NCBI RefSeq assembly: GCF_000455225.1
Contig: NZ_HF954537.1
Coordinates: forward strand, 1,147,416-1,187,328
Direction: 5' to 3'
Length of the DNA stretch: 39,913 nucleotides
From: Megasphaera massiliensis
GTDB taxonomy: Bacteria; Bacillota; Negativicutes; Veillonellales; Megasphaeraceae
This document shows positions 21,833-29,735 of the stretch, piece by piece. A program made the translations under genes and the position numbers. How positions within the stretch are numbered: the stretch's first letter is position 1; every line of letters starts with the position of its first letter. The notes under the pieces were generated by a model. That model was not told the origin of the DNA and did no database searches. It worked only from the letters and a program-made list of their open reading frames with translations.

Positions 21833-24800
21833 TTATTTATCGGCCAATTCTTTGTATACTTCGTATTTCTTAGCAGCAAATTCTTCGGCCTTGGCAAAGA
21901 GTTCTTCGGCAATTTCCGGGAAGGTACGCGTAAGGGCTGCGTATCTCGTTTCGCCGAGGAGGTAATCGCGGAAGGACTGGGTCGGTTCCTTGGAATCGAG
22001 GATGAACGGATTCTTTCCTTCTTCCTTAAGGAGCGGGTTGTAGCGGTAGAGGTGCCAGTAACCGGCTTCTACGGCGCGTTTCATTTCATTCTGAGCGTTG
22101 CCCATGCCGCCTTTGATACCGTGGTTGATGCACGGTGCGTAAGCGATGACGATGGACGGACCGTTGTAAGCTTCAGCTTCTTTAACGGCTTTGATGAGCT
22201 GGTTGGCATCAGCGCCGAGAGCGACCTGAGCGATATAGATATGGCCATAGGTCATGAGCAGACGGCCCAAATCTTTCTTGTTGAACTTACGGCCCGAAGC
22301 TGCGAACTGAGCGACAGCACCGATCGGTGTAGCCTTGGACGACTGACCGCCCGTATTGGAGTAAACTTCCGTATCGACGAGCATGATGTTGACGTTGGCA
22401 TTGGTAGCCATGACGTGGTCCAAACCGCCGTAACCGATGTCATAAGCCCAGCCGTCGCCGCCGTACATCCAAATCGTCTTCTTGATGACGTGTTCTTTAT
22501 GAGCCAAGATGTCTTTCTGAAGGTCAGCTGCTTTGCCGGTCAGCTTCGCTGCCATCAATTCTTTGAGGTACGTCCGGCTGATGCCTTCCGTAACTTCACC
22601 TTCGTTGGCAACACCGATAGAATCGAGCCAAGCTTTAATAGCATCGTGGAGAGCGCCTTCCGTCAGCGGCAGGAGTTCTTCCGATTTCAGGATGATTGCT
22701 TCGCGCTGCTGATCCATGGAAAGGGACATACCGAGGGCAAATTCAGCATTATCTTCAAAGACCGAGTTCGACCAAGCCGGACCGAAACCTTCGTGGTTCG
22801 TCGTATACGGAATGCTCGGCATAGCAGAGCCCCAAGCCTGGGTACAACCCGTTGCATTGGCAACGATCATGCGCGATCCGAAGAGCTGCGTTAAAAGCTT
22901 CATGTAAGACGTTTCGGTACAGCCGGCGCAGGCACCATTGAACTCGAGGAGCGGCTGGTTGAACTGGCTGCCTTTAACGGAGAATTTATCGAGGCCCGTT
23001 TCTTTTACCGACAAGGTAAGGGCATAGTCAAAGTTTTCACTTTCATGACGCTGGGTATCGAGGGGTTTCATGGTCAGAGCCTTAGCCGGACAAGCGTTTG
23101 CACAGGCGCTGCAGCTATAGCAGTCGAGAGGCGAAACCTGAATGCGGAATTCATAATCTTCGAGGCCTTTGCCGATGGCTTTTTTGGTCTTGAAGCTTTC
23201 CGGGCTGTTGGCTTTTTCTTCAGCCGTCAAGAGGTACGGACGGATGACAGCATGCGGGCAGACCAGGGCGCAGCGGTTACACTGAACGCACTTGTCGACA
23301 TCCCATTCAGGAACCTTGGAAGCGACACCGCGTTTTTCGTACTGCGTCGTGCCCAGCGGATAGGAACCGTCAGCGTAAGGAACGAATTCGCTGACCGGAA
23401 TCGAATCGCCAATCTGAAGGTTCGACGGTTCGACGACGTTCTTAATGAAGTCAGGAATATTGCGCGTATCTTCGACGACCGGATCGGACGGGAGGTCTTT
23501 CCATTCTGCCGGGACTTCGACTTCGACGAGGTCAGAGATGCCACGGTCGACAGCTGCCTGGTTCATGGAGATGACCTGTTCGCCTTTCGCAAGGTAGGTC
23601 TTAGCGATAGCGTCTTTCATATGTTTAACGGCATCATCGATGGGCATGATGTTAGCCAGTTTGAAGAAGGCTGCCTGGAGGACCGTATTGGTACGGTTGC
23701 TGCCGAGGCCGATTTCTTCGGCAATCTTAGTCGCATTGATGATGTAGAATTTTACGTGGTTTGCAGCCAGTTGGCGTTTAACCTTGTTGCTCAGGTGGTT
23801 GGCGACGTCCGCTTTATCCCAGTTGCAGTTGAGCAGGAAGATGCCGCCTTCTTTGATTTCGCTGACGATGTCATAGGTGTCCATGTAAGCCTGTTTATGA
23901 CATGCCAGGAAGTCCGCCGCTTTTACGTAGTACGTAGCCCGGATCGGGTTGGTGCCAAAGCGCAGGTGCGACTTGGTAACGCCGCCAGATTTCTTGGTAT
24001 CGTATTCGAAGTAAGCCTGGACGTACATATCGGTATTATCGCCGATGATCTTGATGGAGTTCTTGTTGGCACCGACAGTACCGTCAGAACCGAAGCCCCA
24101 GAACTTGCAGCTGATCGTCCCTTCCGTATCGACGGCAATAGGGATATCCGGCATGGAGAGATGGGTTACGTCATCGATGATGCCCAAGGTGAAGTGGTTC
24201 TTCGGCTGGAGGGCTTCCATGTTGTTGAATACGGCGTTGATGGCTGCCGGCGGAACGTCTTTCGACGACAAGCCATAGCGACAGGCTAAAACAGTAACGT
24301 CCTGTTTAATGTGAGATACAGCAGCGCAAACATCTTCGTAAAGCGGTTCGCCCAAGGCGCCCGGTTCTTTCGTGCGGTCCATAACGGTAATCGTGCGAAC
24401 CGTATCCGGCATAGCTTTCATGAAGTGTTCGAGGGAGAACGGGCGATAGAGACGTACTTGGAGGAAGCCGACTTTCTTGCCGTCTTTGCTGAGTTTATCG
24501 ATCGTTTCCTGGATTGCGCCGGTAACGGAACCCATAGCGACGACGACGTGTTCAGCATCGGGAGCCCCGTAGTAATCGAAGAGATGGTACGGACGGCCCG
24601 TCAGTTCACCGATCTGATCCATGTAGTCCTGAACAATGTAAGGCAGACGCTGGTACCAGAGGTTGTTAGCTTCGCGGGACTGGAAGAACATATCCGGGTT
24701 GGTAACGGTACTGCGCATGACCGGATGTTCCGGGTTGAGGCCCGTGTGTTTGAAATCATAAAGTGCTTTGCGGTCGATCAATTTGCCCAATTCTTCGGCC

Positions 24801-25363
24801 GGCAGCATCTGAATCTTTTGAATTTCGTGAGACGTCCGGAACCCGTCAAAGAAGTGCATGAACGGTACGCGACCTTTGATCGTTGCCAAGTGAGCGACAG
24901 CTGCGAGGTCAGCACATTCCTGAACACTGGCACTGCAGAGCATGGCCCAACCGGTGTTGCGACAGCCCATAACGTCAGAATGGTCACCGAAGATAGACAT
25001 GGTGTGAGTCCCTACCGTACGAGCTGCGATGTGCAGGACGATCGGTTTCAATTCACCGGCCAGACGGTGCATGACCGGGATCATCAGCATGAGGCCCTGA
25101 GATGCCGTAAAGGAGGTACAGAGGCTGCCCGTTTCGGAAGCGCCGTGAGCGGCACCGATAGCACCGGCTTCGGACTGCATTTCAACCAACTTAACGGTCT
25201 GGCCGAATAAGTTCTTACGGCCGTTGGCTGCCCATACGTCAACGTGTTCAGCCATCGGAGACGACGGAGTGATCGGGTAAATAGTTGCGACTTCGGTAAA
25301 GTTATAGGCCACGTGTGCCGCAGCTTCGTTACCATCCAAAGTTTTTACGATTTGCTTAATCAT
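21833..25363 (-). CDS. nifJ: Pyruvate:ferredoxin (flavodoxin) oxidoreductase
   Basis: Single-chain PFOR that oxidatively decarboxylates pyruvate to acetyl-CoA and CO2, passing electrons to ferredoxin; the central step of pyruvate fermentation in anaerobes. The 1176-residue protein has the full domain order. First come the N-terminal pyruvate-binding region (YPITPSSPMAEHVD), a transketolase-like domain and the gamma domain. Two [4Fe-4S] motifs follow near residues 690-701 (CVQCNRCALVCP) and 745-757 (CYSCSACANACP). The TPP domain has GDGWAYDIGYGGLDH near 972 and the C-terminal cluster cysteines (ACAGCTETSY earlier, APCINHG later). Start ATG 25363 has AAGGAAG upstream; the GTG at 25372 is less likely. 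It is monocistronic with a strong promoter. Confidence 0.97.
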   Translation of the reverse strand: MIKQIVKTLDGNEAAAHVAYNFTEVATIYPITPSSPMAEHVDVWAANGRKNLFGQTVKLVEMQSEAGAIGAAHGASETGSLCTSFTASQGLMLMIPVMHRLAGELKPIVLHIAARTVGTHTMSIFGDHSDVMGCRNTGWAMLCSASVQECADLAAVAHLATIKGRVPFMHFFDGFRTSHEIQKIQMLPAEELGKLIDRKALYDFKHTGLNPEHPVMRSTVTNPDMFFQSREANNLWYQRLPYIVQDYMDQIGELTGRPYHLFDYYGAPDAEHVVVAMGSVTGAIQETIDKLSKDGKKVGFLQVRLYRPFSLEHFMKAMPDTVRTITVMDRTKEPGALGEPLYEDVCAAVSHIKQDVTVLACRYGLSSKDVPPAAINAVFNNMEALQPKNHFTLGIIDDVTHLSMPDIPIAVDTEGTISCKFWGFGSDGTVGANKNSIKIIGDNTDMYVQAYFEYDTKKSGGVTKSHLRFGTNPIRATYYVKAADFLACHKQAYMDTYDIVSEIKEGGIFLLNCNWDKADVANHLSNKVKRQLAANHVKFYIINATKIAEEIGLGSNRTNTVLQAAFFKLANIMPIDDAVKHMKDAIAKTYLAKGEQVISMNQAAVDRGISDLVEVEVPAEWKDLPSDPVVEDTRNIPDFIKNVVEPSNLQIGDSIPVSEFVPYADGSYPLGTTQYEKRGVASKVPEWDVDKCVQCNRCALVCPHAVIRPYLLTAEEKANSPESFKTKKAIGKGLEDYEFRIQVSPLDCYSCSACANACPAKALTMKPLDTQRHESENFDYALTLSVKETGLDKFSVKGSQFNQPLLEFNGACAGCTETSYMKLLTQLFGSRMIVANATGCTQAWGSAMPSIPYTTNHEGFGPAWSNSVFEDNAEFALGMSLSMDQQREAIILKSEELLPLTEGALHDAIKAWLDSIGVANEGEVTEGISRTYLKELMAAKLTGKAADLQKDILAHKEHVIKKTIWMYGGDGWAYDIGYGGLDHVMATNANVNIMLVDTEVYSNTGGQSSKATPIGAVAQFAASGRKFNKKDLGRLLMTYGHIYIAQVALGADANQLIKAVKEAEAYNGPSIVIAYAPCINHGIKGGMGNAQNEMKRAVEAGYWHLYRYNPLLKEEGKNPFILDSKEPTQSFRDYLLGETRYAALTRTFPEIAEELFAKAEEFAAKKYEVYKELADK

Positions 25364-25414
25364 AAAGTACACTTCCTTTTCTTAAAATGAACATAAATTT
25401 AATCCGGACTCGTA

Positions 25415-25428
25415 TAACGTTTAACGTT
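25415..25428. repeat. Tandem TAACGTT repeat in the PFOR leader
   Basis: TAACGTT occurs twice in direct tandem, just downstream of the predicted PFOR transcription start (near 25433). It contains the 11-bp core ACGTTTAACGT (25417-25427), which recurs with one change upstream of the promoter. It may be an operator. Confidence 0.55.
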
Positions 25429-25439
25429 TCTATGCTTTT

Positions 25440-25468
25440 AGTATAGTCGTTGGAGCTATAAAAGTCAA
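25440..25468 (-). promoter_or_regulatory. Strong promoter of the PFOR gene
   Basis: TTGACT (25463-25468) and TATACT (25440-25445) on the minus strand are separated by exactly 17 bp. The predicted start near 25433 gives a leader of about 70 nt. The promoter is flanked on both sides by ACGT-containing repeats. Confidence 0.85.
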
Positions 25469-25498
25469 GCATAGTGTTAATGCCATTTTATCATCGAT

Positions 25499-25554
25499 AC
25501 GTGTATAGTTATACGTTTTACGTAAACACTACGTAAATAGTTGAAATGGTACGT
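25499..25554. repeat. Cluster of ACGT boxes upstream of the PFOR promoter
   Basis: Five ACGT tetramers at 25499, 25513, 25520, 25531 and 25551 lie in AT-rich context, several as TACGTA or ATACGT. The pair at 25513-25523 reads ACGTTTTACGT, matching the downstream ACGTTTAACGT. The remaining part of the 327-bp gap (25555-25690) holds hairpins and no gene. Confidence 0.5.
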
Positions 25555-25578
25555 CCACTCTGGAAGTCTGCCGCAGCA

Positions 25579-25592
25579 GGCATATTTATGCC
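25579..25592. repeat. Palindrome GGCATA-N2-TATGCC
   Basis: A perfect 6-bp inverted repeat with a 2-bp centre lies next to the cfa terminator, in the gap upstream of the PFOR box cluster. It could be part of the termination region or an operator half; nothing distinguishes these by sequence alone. Confidence 0.4.
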
Positions 25593-25639
25593 AAAAGAGA
25601 GGACCTTTTGTGATAGTTATGTCACAAAAGGTCCTCTCT
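25593..25639 (-). terminator. Terminator of the cca-PBP-folD-cfa block (18-bp perfect stem)
   Basis: An 18-bp perfect inverted repeat (25596-25613 with 25622-25639) around an 8-nt loop, followed on the minus strand by TTTTGG. The T-run is short, but the stem is exceptionally stable. It lies about 50 nt beyond the cfa stop. Confidence 0.78.
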
Positions 25640-25690
25640 CAGTGGATATTCGATTTTTCTCGCTTTACAAAGAAGTACTATTGAAGTCCA

Positions 25691-26857
25691 TTAGTACCAA
25701 CGAGTCATAGGCAGGTCGTTCTTACTTCCCTTGGTCATCAAGATCTGATGAAGATCGATATTGCCGATGTAGAAGGAGACGGCGCAGCCGCAGAGATAGA
25801 GATCCCACATGCGGGCAAATTCTTCGCCTCTGGCAGCGATGACTTCGTCGCGAACCTTCTGGAAGTTGTCGAACCAGCACATCAACGTCTTGTAGTAATG
25901 ACGGCGCAGGCTTTCGACGTCGATGACCTGGAAGTCATTGTCATAAGCAAGGCTTACGATTTCACGGAGCGACGGCAAGGTTCCGCCCGGGAAGATGTAT
26001 TTTCTCATCCACGGGTTGCCGATGCTTTCGTCGTGGCCGCTGATATAGTGGAGCAGGAACATGCCGCCGTCTTTTAAGAGGTGGCTGGCCGTTTCCATAT
26101 ATAAAGGATAGTTGGAACGACCGACGTGTTCCAACATGCCAACGCTGACGATGCGGTCATACTGGCGGCCTTCGGCAACGAGGTCGCGGTAATCGACGAG
26201 GTCTATCTGAACCTTATCCTGAAGGCCCATGGCTTCAATCCGTTCCTGGCCTTTCTTCCACTGTTCCTTACTCAACGTGCAGCCATAGCCTTTGATACCG
26301 TATTTCTTAGCGGCTTCGATGAGGAGGTAGCCCCAGCCGCAGCCGATATCGAGGAGGGTCATCCCTTCTTCAAGGGCCAGTTTTTCCAAAATATAGTGGA
26401 CTTTATTGTGCTGAGCCTGTTCCAAGGTGTCGTCGTCCTTTTTAAAGTAGGCGCAAGAGTAACTCATGGACGGATCGAGCCATTTAGCATAGAAGTCGTT
26501 GCCCAAATCATAGTGCGATGAAACCTGCTGCTTCTGAGCGCTCTTCGATTCCGACGGATAGAGCAGACGCTTAAAGAAGGATTTATCCAGCGAGAACTGA
26601 CTGTTTTGCGATAAGAGGCAGCGCAAGGCCGTAAATAAGTCGCCTTCGATTTCCACATCTTTGCGCATATAGGCTTCACCGAGAGCCAGTGACGTCGAAG
26701 CCAAGAGCTCTTTCTTCGGGATGTCTTTGTTGATGACAATATTGAACAAGGGCGTTCCTTCGCCAATGGTATAAGTCTTATCGTGAAGTCGTACGGTAAA
26801 ACAATCTCTATCGAAGCGACGTAAATAATGAACTAGAAAATTATCTAAAATATTCAT
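25691..26857 (-). CDS. cfa: Cyclopropane-fatty-acyl-phospholipid synthase
   Basis: Transfers a methylene group from S-adenosylmethionine to the double bond of unsaturated phospholipid acyl chains at the membrane surface. The 388-residue protein has the family signature HYDLGNDFYAKWLD at 115-128 followed by MSYSCAYF at 131-138. The SAM loop LDIGCGWG is at 169-176 and the C-terminal substrate domain contains GNPWMRKYIFPGGTLPS. Length is typical. ATG 26857 has GAGGGGAG upstream and lies 17 bp after folD. It is the last gene before an 18-bp hairpin. Membrane cyclopropanation generally protects against acid and solvent stress. Confidence 0.95.
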   Translation of the reverse strand: MNILDNFLVHYLRRFDRDCFTVRLHDKTYTIGEGTPLFNIVINKDIPKKELLASTSLALGEAYMRKDVEIEGDLFTALRCLLSQNSQFSLDKSFFKRLLYPSESKSAQKQQVSSHYDLGNDFYAKWLDPSMSYSCAYFKKDDDTLEQAQHNKVHYILEKLALEEGMTLLDIGCGWGYLLIEAAKKYGIKGYGCTLSKEQWKKGQERIEAMGLQDKVQIDLVDYRDLVAEGRQYDRIVSVGMLEHVGRSNYPLYMETASHLLKDGGMFLLHYISGHDESIGNPWMRKYIFPGGTLPSLREIVSLAYDNDFQVIDVESLRRHYYKTLMCWFDNFQKVRDEVIAARGEEFARMWDLYLCGCAVSFYIGNIDLHQILMTKGSKNDLPMTRWY

Positions 26858-26874
26858 AGATACTCCCCTCTCTG

Positions 26875-27726
26875 TTATAAAATAGATTCTGTCCGGGCGA
26901 TGCCGCAGACGACGTTTTCAAGAATCATCATCGTCGTCACGGCGCCGACACCGCCCGGAACGGGCGTGATGGCTCCAGCACGAAGAGCGGCGTCTTCAAA
27001 GGCGACGTCGCCTACGGTCTTACCGTCGACGCGGTTGATACCGACATCGATGACGACAGCACCGGATTTTATCATATCGCCGGTGACAAGGCCGGCCTTG
27101 CCGACCGCTGCCATAATGACATCGGCCCTTTGGCAGACGGCCTTGAGATCATTCGTCCGACTATGGCAGACGGTCACCGTCGCATTGCGTGAAAGACAGA
27201 GCTGAGCCAGCGGTTTTCCGACAACATGGCTGCGGCCAATGATGACCACTTCTTTTCCGCTCAGCGAAATATGATAATAATCGAGGATAGCCATGACAGC
27301 CTGAGGCGTGCAGGGTACAAATCCGTCCCTTCCCGTATACAGATTGGCAATATTAGCATCGGTCAGTCCGTCGACGTCTTTTGACGGATCGATGCGATTG
27401 ATGATGCGCTGACTGTCAATCGACTTTGGCAAGGGCATCATCAACAGGATGCCAAAGACCGACGGGTCCTCATTGAGCCTGTCGATGAGGAGCAAAAGCT
27501 CGTCTTCACCTACCCCTTCCTTCTCCTGACAGATACGGGCATTGAGGCCGACGGACTCGGCAGTCCGCTTCATGGACGCCGCATACATAACCGACGGCGC
27601 ATCGTCACCGACGACGACGATGGCAAGTTCAGGATCAATCCCCCTTTTTTCCCGAACATCCTGTATCTGTTGGGCAATGCGCTTGCCATGAAAGGCCGCC
27701 ACATCTTTCCCATTGAGTAATTGCAT
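26875..27726 (-). CDS. folD: FolD-family methylenetetrahydrofolate dehydrogenase with altered cyclohydrolase site
   Basis: FolD normally interconverts methylene- and formyl-tetrahydrofolate through dehydrogenase and cyclohydrolase activities in one site. The 283-residue protein has the NADP-binding region GRSHVVGKPLAQLC with NATVTVCHSRT, the KDVDG motif at 116-120 and PVPGGVGAVTT. Two catalytic positions differ from the norm. The Lys of YVASK is Met52 (YAASM), and the Gln of ILVQLPLP is Met96 (ILLMMPLP); the conserved Tyr48 and Asp119 remain. In characterised FolD this Lys is needed for the cyclohydrolase step, so this may be a dehydrogenase only. Start ATG 27726 follows AGGGGGAA. Confidence 0.9.
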   Translation of the reverse strand: MQLLNGKDVAAFHGKRIAQQIQDVREKRGIDPELAIVVVGDDAPSVMYAASMKRTAESVGLNARICQEKEGVGEDELLLLIDRLNEDPSVFGILLMMPLPKSIDSQRIINRIDPSKDVDGLTDANIANLYTGRDGFVPCTPQAVMAILDYYHISLSGKEVVIIGRSHVVGKPLAQLCLSRNATVTVCHSRTNDLKAVCQRADVIMAAVGKAGLVTGDMIKSGAVVIDVGINRVDGKTVGDVAFEDAALRAGAITPVPGGVGAVTTMMILENVVCGIARTESIL

Positions 27727-27764
27727 GATATTCCCCCTAATTAGAACTATGATACTGTATCCGT

Positions 27765-29735
27765 TCAGCGTTTAAAGGTGACCGTTACGTCACTTCCGGA
27801 AGGCGCATAGCTTCCCGGCCTCGGATCCTGCTGAACGGCACTTCCCATCCCTTTTGGAACAAAGCCCAGGCCGGCTTCATTAAGCCAGTCGTTGACTTCC
27901 CGCGTACTCCAGCCGATAAAGGACGGGATGAGGACCCCGTCCTCTGTCTGATGGACAGGAGGGATGACTCTCGGCGGCGCCGTAACCAGCGGAGCCAAGG
28001 GCTTAAGTCCTGTATCGGAAGTCGGCCGCAGGCCTTTCATGCGAACGATTTCCGTCATCAAATCCTTAAAGACCGGGGCCGCAACCTGAGCCCCGTAATA
28101 GACGCCGCTCGGTGCATCGACGACGATTAAAACCAGGAACTGCGGATCTTCTACAGGACCAAAGCCGATGAAGGAACCGACATACTGCCCTTCGGCATAG
28201 CCCGTGCTGTCAGCCGTCTTCTTCTGGGCTGTCCCGGTCTTACCGGCAAAGGTATATCCTTCTATTTTTGCATTTTGGCCGCCGCCGGAAGAAATTTCTT
28301 CTCCCATAAATTTACTGATGGTTTCCGCCGTTTCCGCCTTAATAGGCTGACCGACTTCAACGGGTTCTTTCTTTTCGTAAACCGATCCGTCGGGATTGTC
28401 GATTTCTTTCACGATAAAAGGCTTCATCATGTGGCCATCATTGGCAATCGCACTGAAAGCCTGGACCATTTGCAGCGGCGTGACGGCGATCCCCTGGCCA
28501 ATCCCCATGGAGGCCGTATCGACGATGGACATGGTACTCGGCGAAAATAGGATACCCTCCTGTTCGCCCGGAAGTTCAATGCCCGTAATCGAACCGAAGC
28601 CGAAACGGTGAGCATATTCGGTCAATAATTTTCCGCCTGCTTTTACAGCAATGTGGACCATACCGGTATTAATAGAGTACATAATGATTTCTCGAAGGGT
28701 GACATTTCCAAGGCCCTTCTCATCCCAGTTATGCATCGTCCGATCGGCTACCTGAATGGAACCCGTATCGTGATAGACGTCACTGACGCTCCATTTCCCC
28801 GAGTCGAGAGCCGACGCTGCCATGAGTGGCTTAAAGGTCGATCCCGGTTCATAAACGTTGACGACGGCCCGGTTCCGATACGATTCTTTATCGCCCTTGC
28901 CATAATGATTCAAATCATAGGTCGGCCGGCTGGCCATGGCCAAAATTTCACCGGTCTTGGGATTCATGACGATGATGGCAGCCCCTTCCGGCTTGTTTCG
29001 ATTCATGATGCCGTCCAATTCTTTTTCAGCCAGGTACTGAATGGTACTGTCAAGGGTAAGGCTGACCGACCGTTCTTTATCGGGCAGGAATTTCTTCAAG
29101 GCCGATTCAAAGACCGGAATGTTATTGCTGTCGGTCTGAAGGCGGAAGGTCTGCTTGTTGCCACGGATTTCATCGTCGAGAATCATTTCGATACCATCGA
29201 GGCCGCGGTCATTATCGCCGACGAAGCCGATGACCTGAGCCGCCATGGAGCCGTTAGGATAAAAGCGGCGGTTTTCATCGCGAAAGACGAGACCGTGCAG
29301 CTTTTCGCCCTTGATGACCTCTTCGACGGCTTCGTATTTATCGTGGTCCATCTGGCGGTCGAGCCAGACAAAGGCCGTGTCTTCTTTAAGGCGCCGCAGT
29401 ATTTCATCCTGAGAAATGCGAAGGTACGGTGCCAAAAGCTCCGCCACCTTTTCCGGCGGTTCATTGAGCATCGTCGGATCGGCGTAGAGTGATTTCGACA
29501 TTTCACTGATGGCCAAAACCTTGCCATTGCGATCGAGGATCATGCCTCGCGGCGATTGAAGATTCCGTTCCGTCTCACTTTGCATCTCGGCCATGGCCAT
29601 CATATCATCATGATGAAGGACTTGATGATAAAAAAGGGCGCCCAGGACAGCTGCTGAAAGGAGCATCATAAAGAAAACGCAGACGGCGATATGGAAACGG
29701 ATATAGCGATTCTCTCTTTTTTCGGTATTATCCAT
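27765..29735 (-). CDS. Class B penicillin-binding protein (PBP2/SpoVD-like) with PASTA domain
   Basis: Septal or sporulation-type peptidoglycan transpeptidase, anchored in the cytoplasmic membrane with its catalytic domain outside. The 656-residue protein has one N-terminal membrane helix (about 12-36) and a PBP dimerisation domain (RGMILDRNGKVLA). The transpeptidase domain has SxxK at 299-302 (STFK), SxN at 354-356 (SIN) and KTG at 499-501. One PASTA domain follows (about 594-656, VLIPSFIGWSTREVNDWL). Start ATG 29735 lies inside the end of cca (8-bp overlap) with AAGGGGAT upstream; the frame from 29798 extends into cca. It may be FtsI-like, but cca and folD neighbours are not the usual division cluster. 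Confidence 0.9.
   Translation of the reverse strand: MDNTEKRENRYIRFHIAVCVFFMMLLSAAVLGALFYHQVLHHDDMMAMAEMQSETERNLQSPRGMILDRNGKVLAISEMSKSLYADPTMLNEPPEKVAELLAPYLRISQDEILRRLKEDTAFVWLDRQMDHDKYEAVEEVIKGEKLHGLVFRDENRRFYPNGSMAAQVIGFVGDNDRGLDGIEMILDDEIRGNKQTFRLQTDSNNIPVFESALKKFLPDKERSVSLTLDSTIQYLAEKELDGIMNRNKPEGAAIIVMNPKTGEILAMASRPTYDLNHYGKGDKESYRNRAVVNVYEPGSTFKPLMAASALDSGKWSVSDVYHDTGSIQVADRTMHNWDEKGLGNVTLREIIMYSINTGMVHIAVKAGGKLLTEYAHRFGFGSITGIELPGEQEGILFSPSTMSIVDTASMGIGQGIAVTPLQMVQAFSAIANDGHMMKPFIVKEIDNPDGSVYEKKEPVEVGQPIKAETAETISKFMGEEISSGGGQNAKIEGYTFAGKTGTAQKKTADSTGYAEGQYVGSFIGFGPVEDPQFLVLIVVDAPSGVYYGAQVAAPVFKDLMTEIVRMKGLRPTSDTGLKPLAPLVTAPPRVIPPVHQTEDGVLIPSFIGWSTREVNDWLNEAGLGFVPKGMGSAVQQDPRPGSYAPSGSDVTVTFKR

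Noticed and set aside
23045-24289. A 414-codon plus-strand open frame opposite the PFOR gene, with further long antisense frames at 21824-22894 and 24311-25210.
   Set aside because: They lie entirely inside the PFOR gene, encode no recognisable motifs and have no ribosome-binding site or promoter. They reflect codon bias on the opposite strand.
25608-25627. CRP/FNR-like site (TGTGA...TCACA) inside the hairpin after cfa.
   Set aside because: The spacer is 8 bp rather than 6, and the halves are part of an 18-bp stem in a terminator position downstream of cfa.
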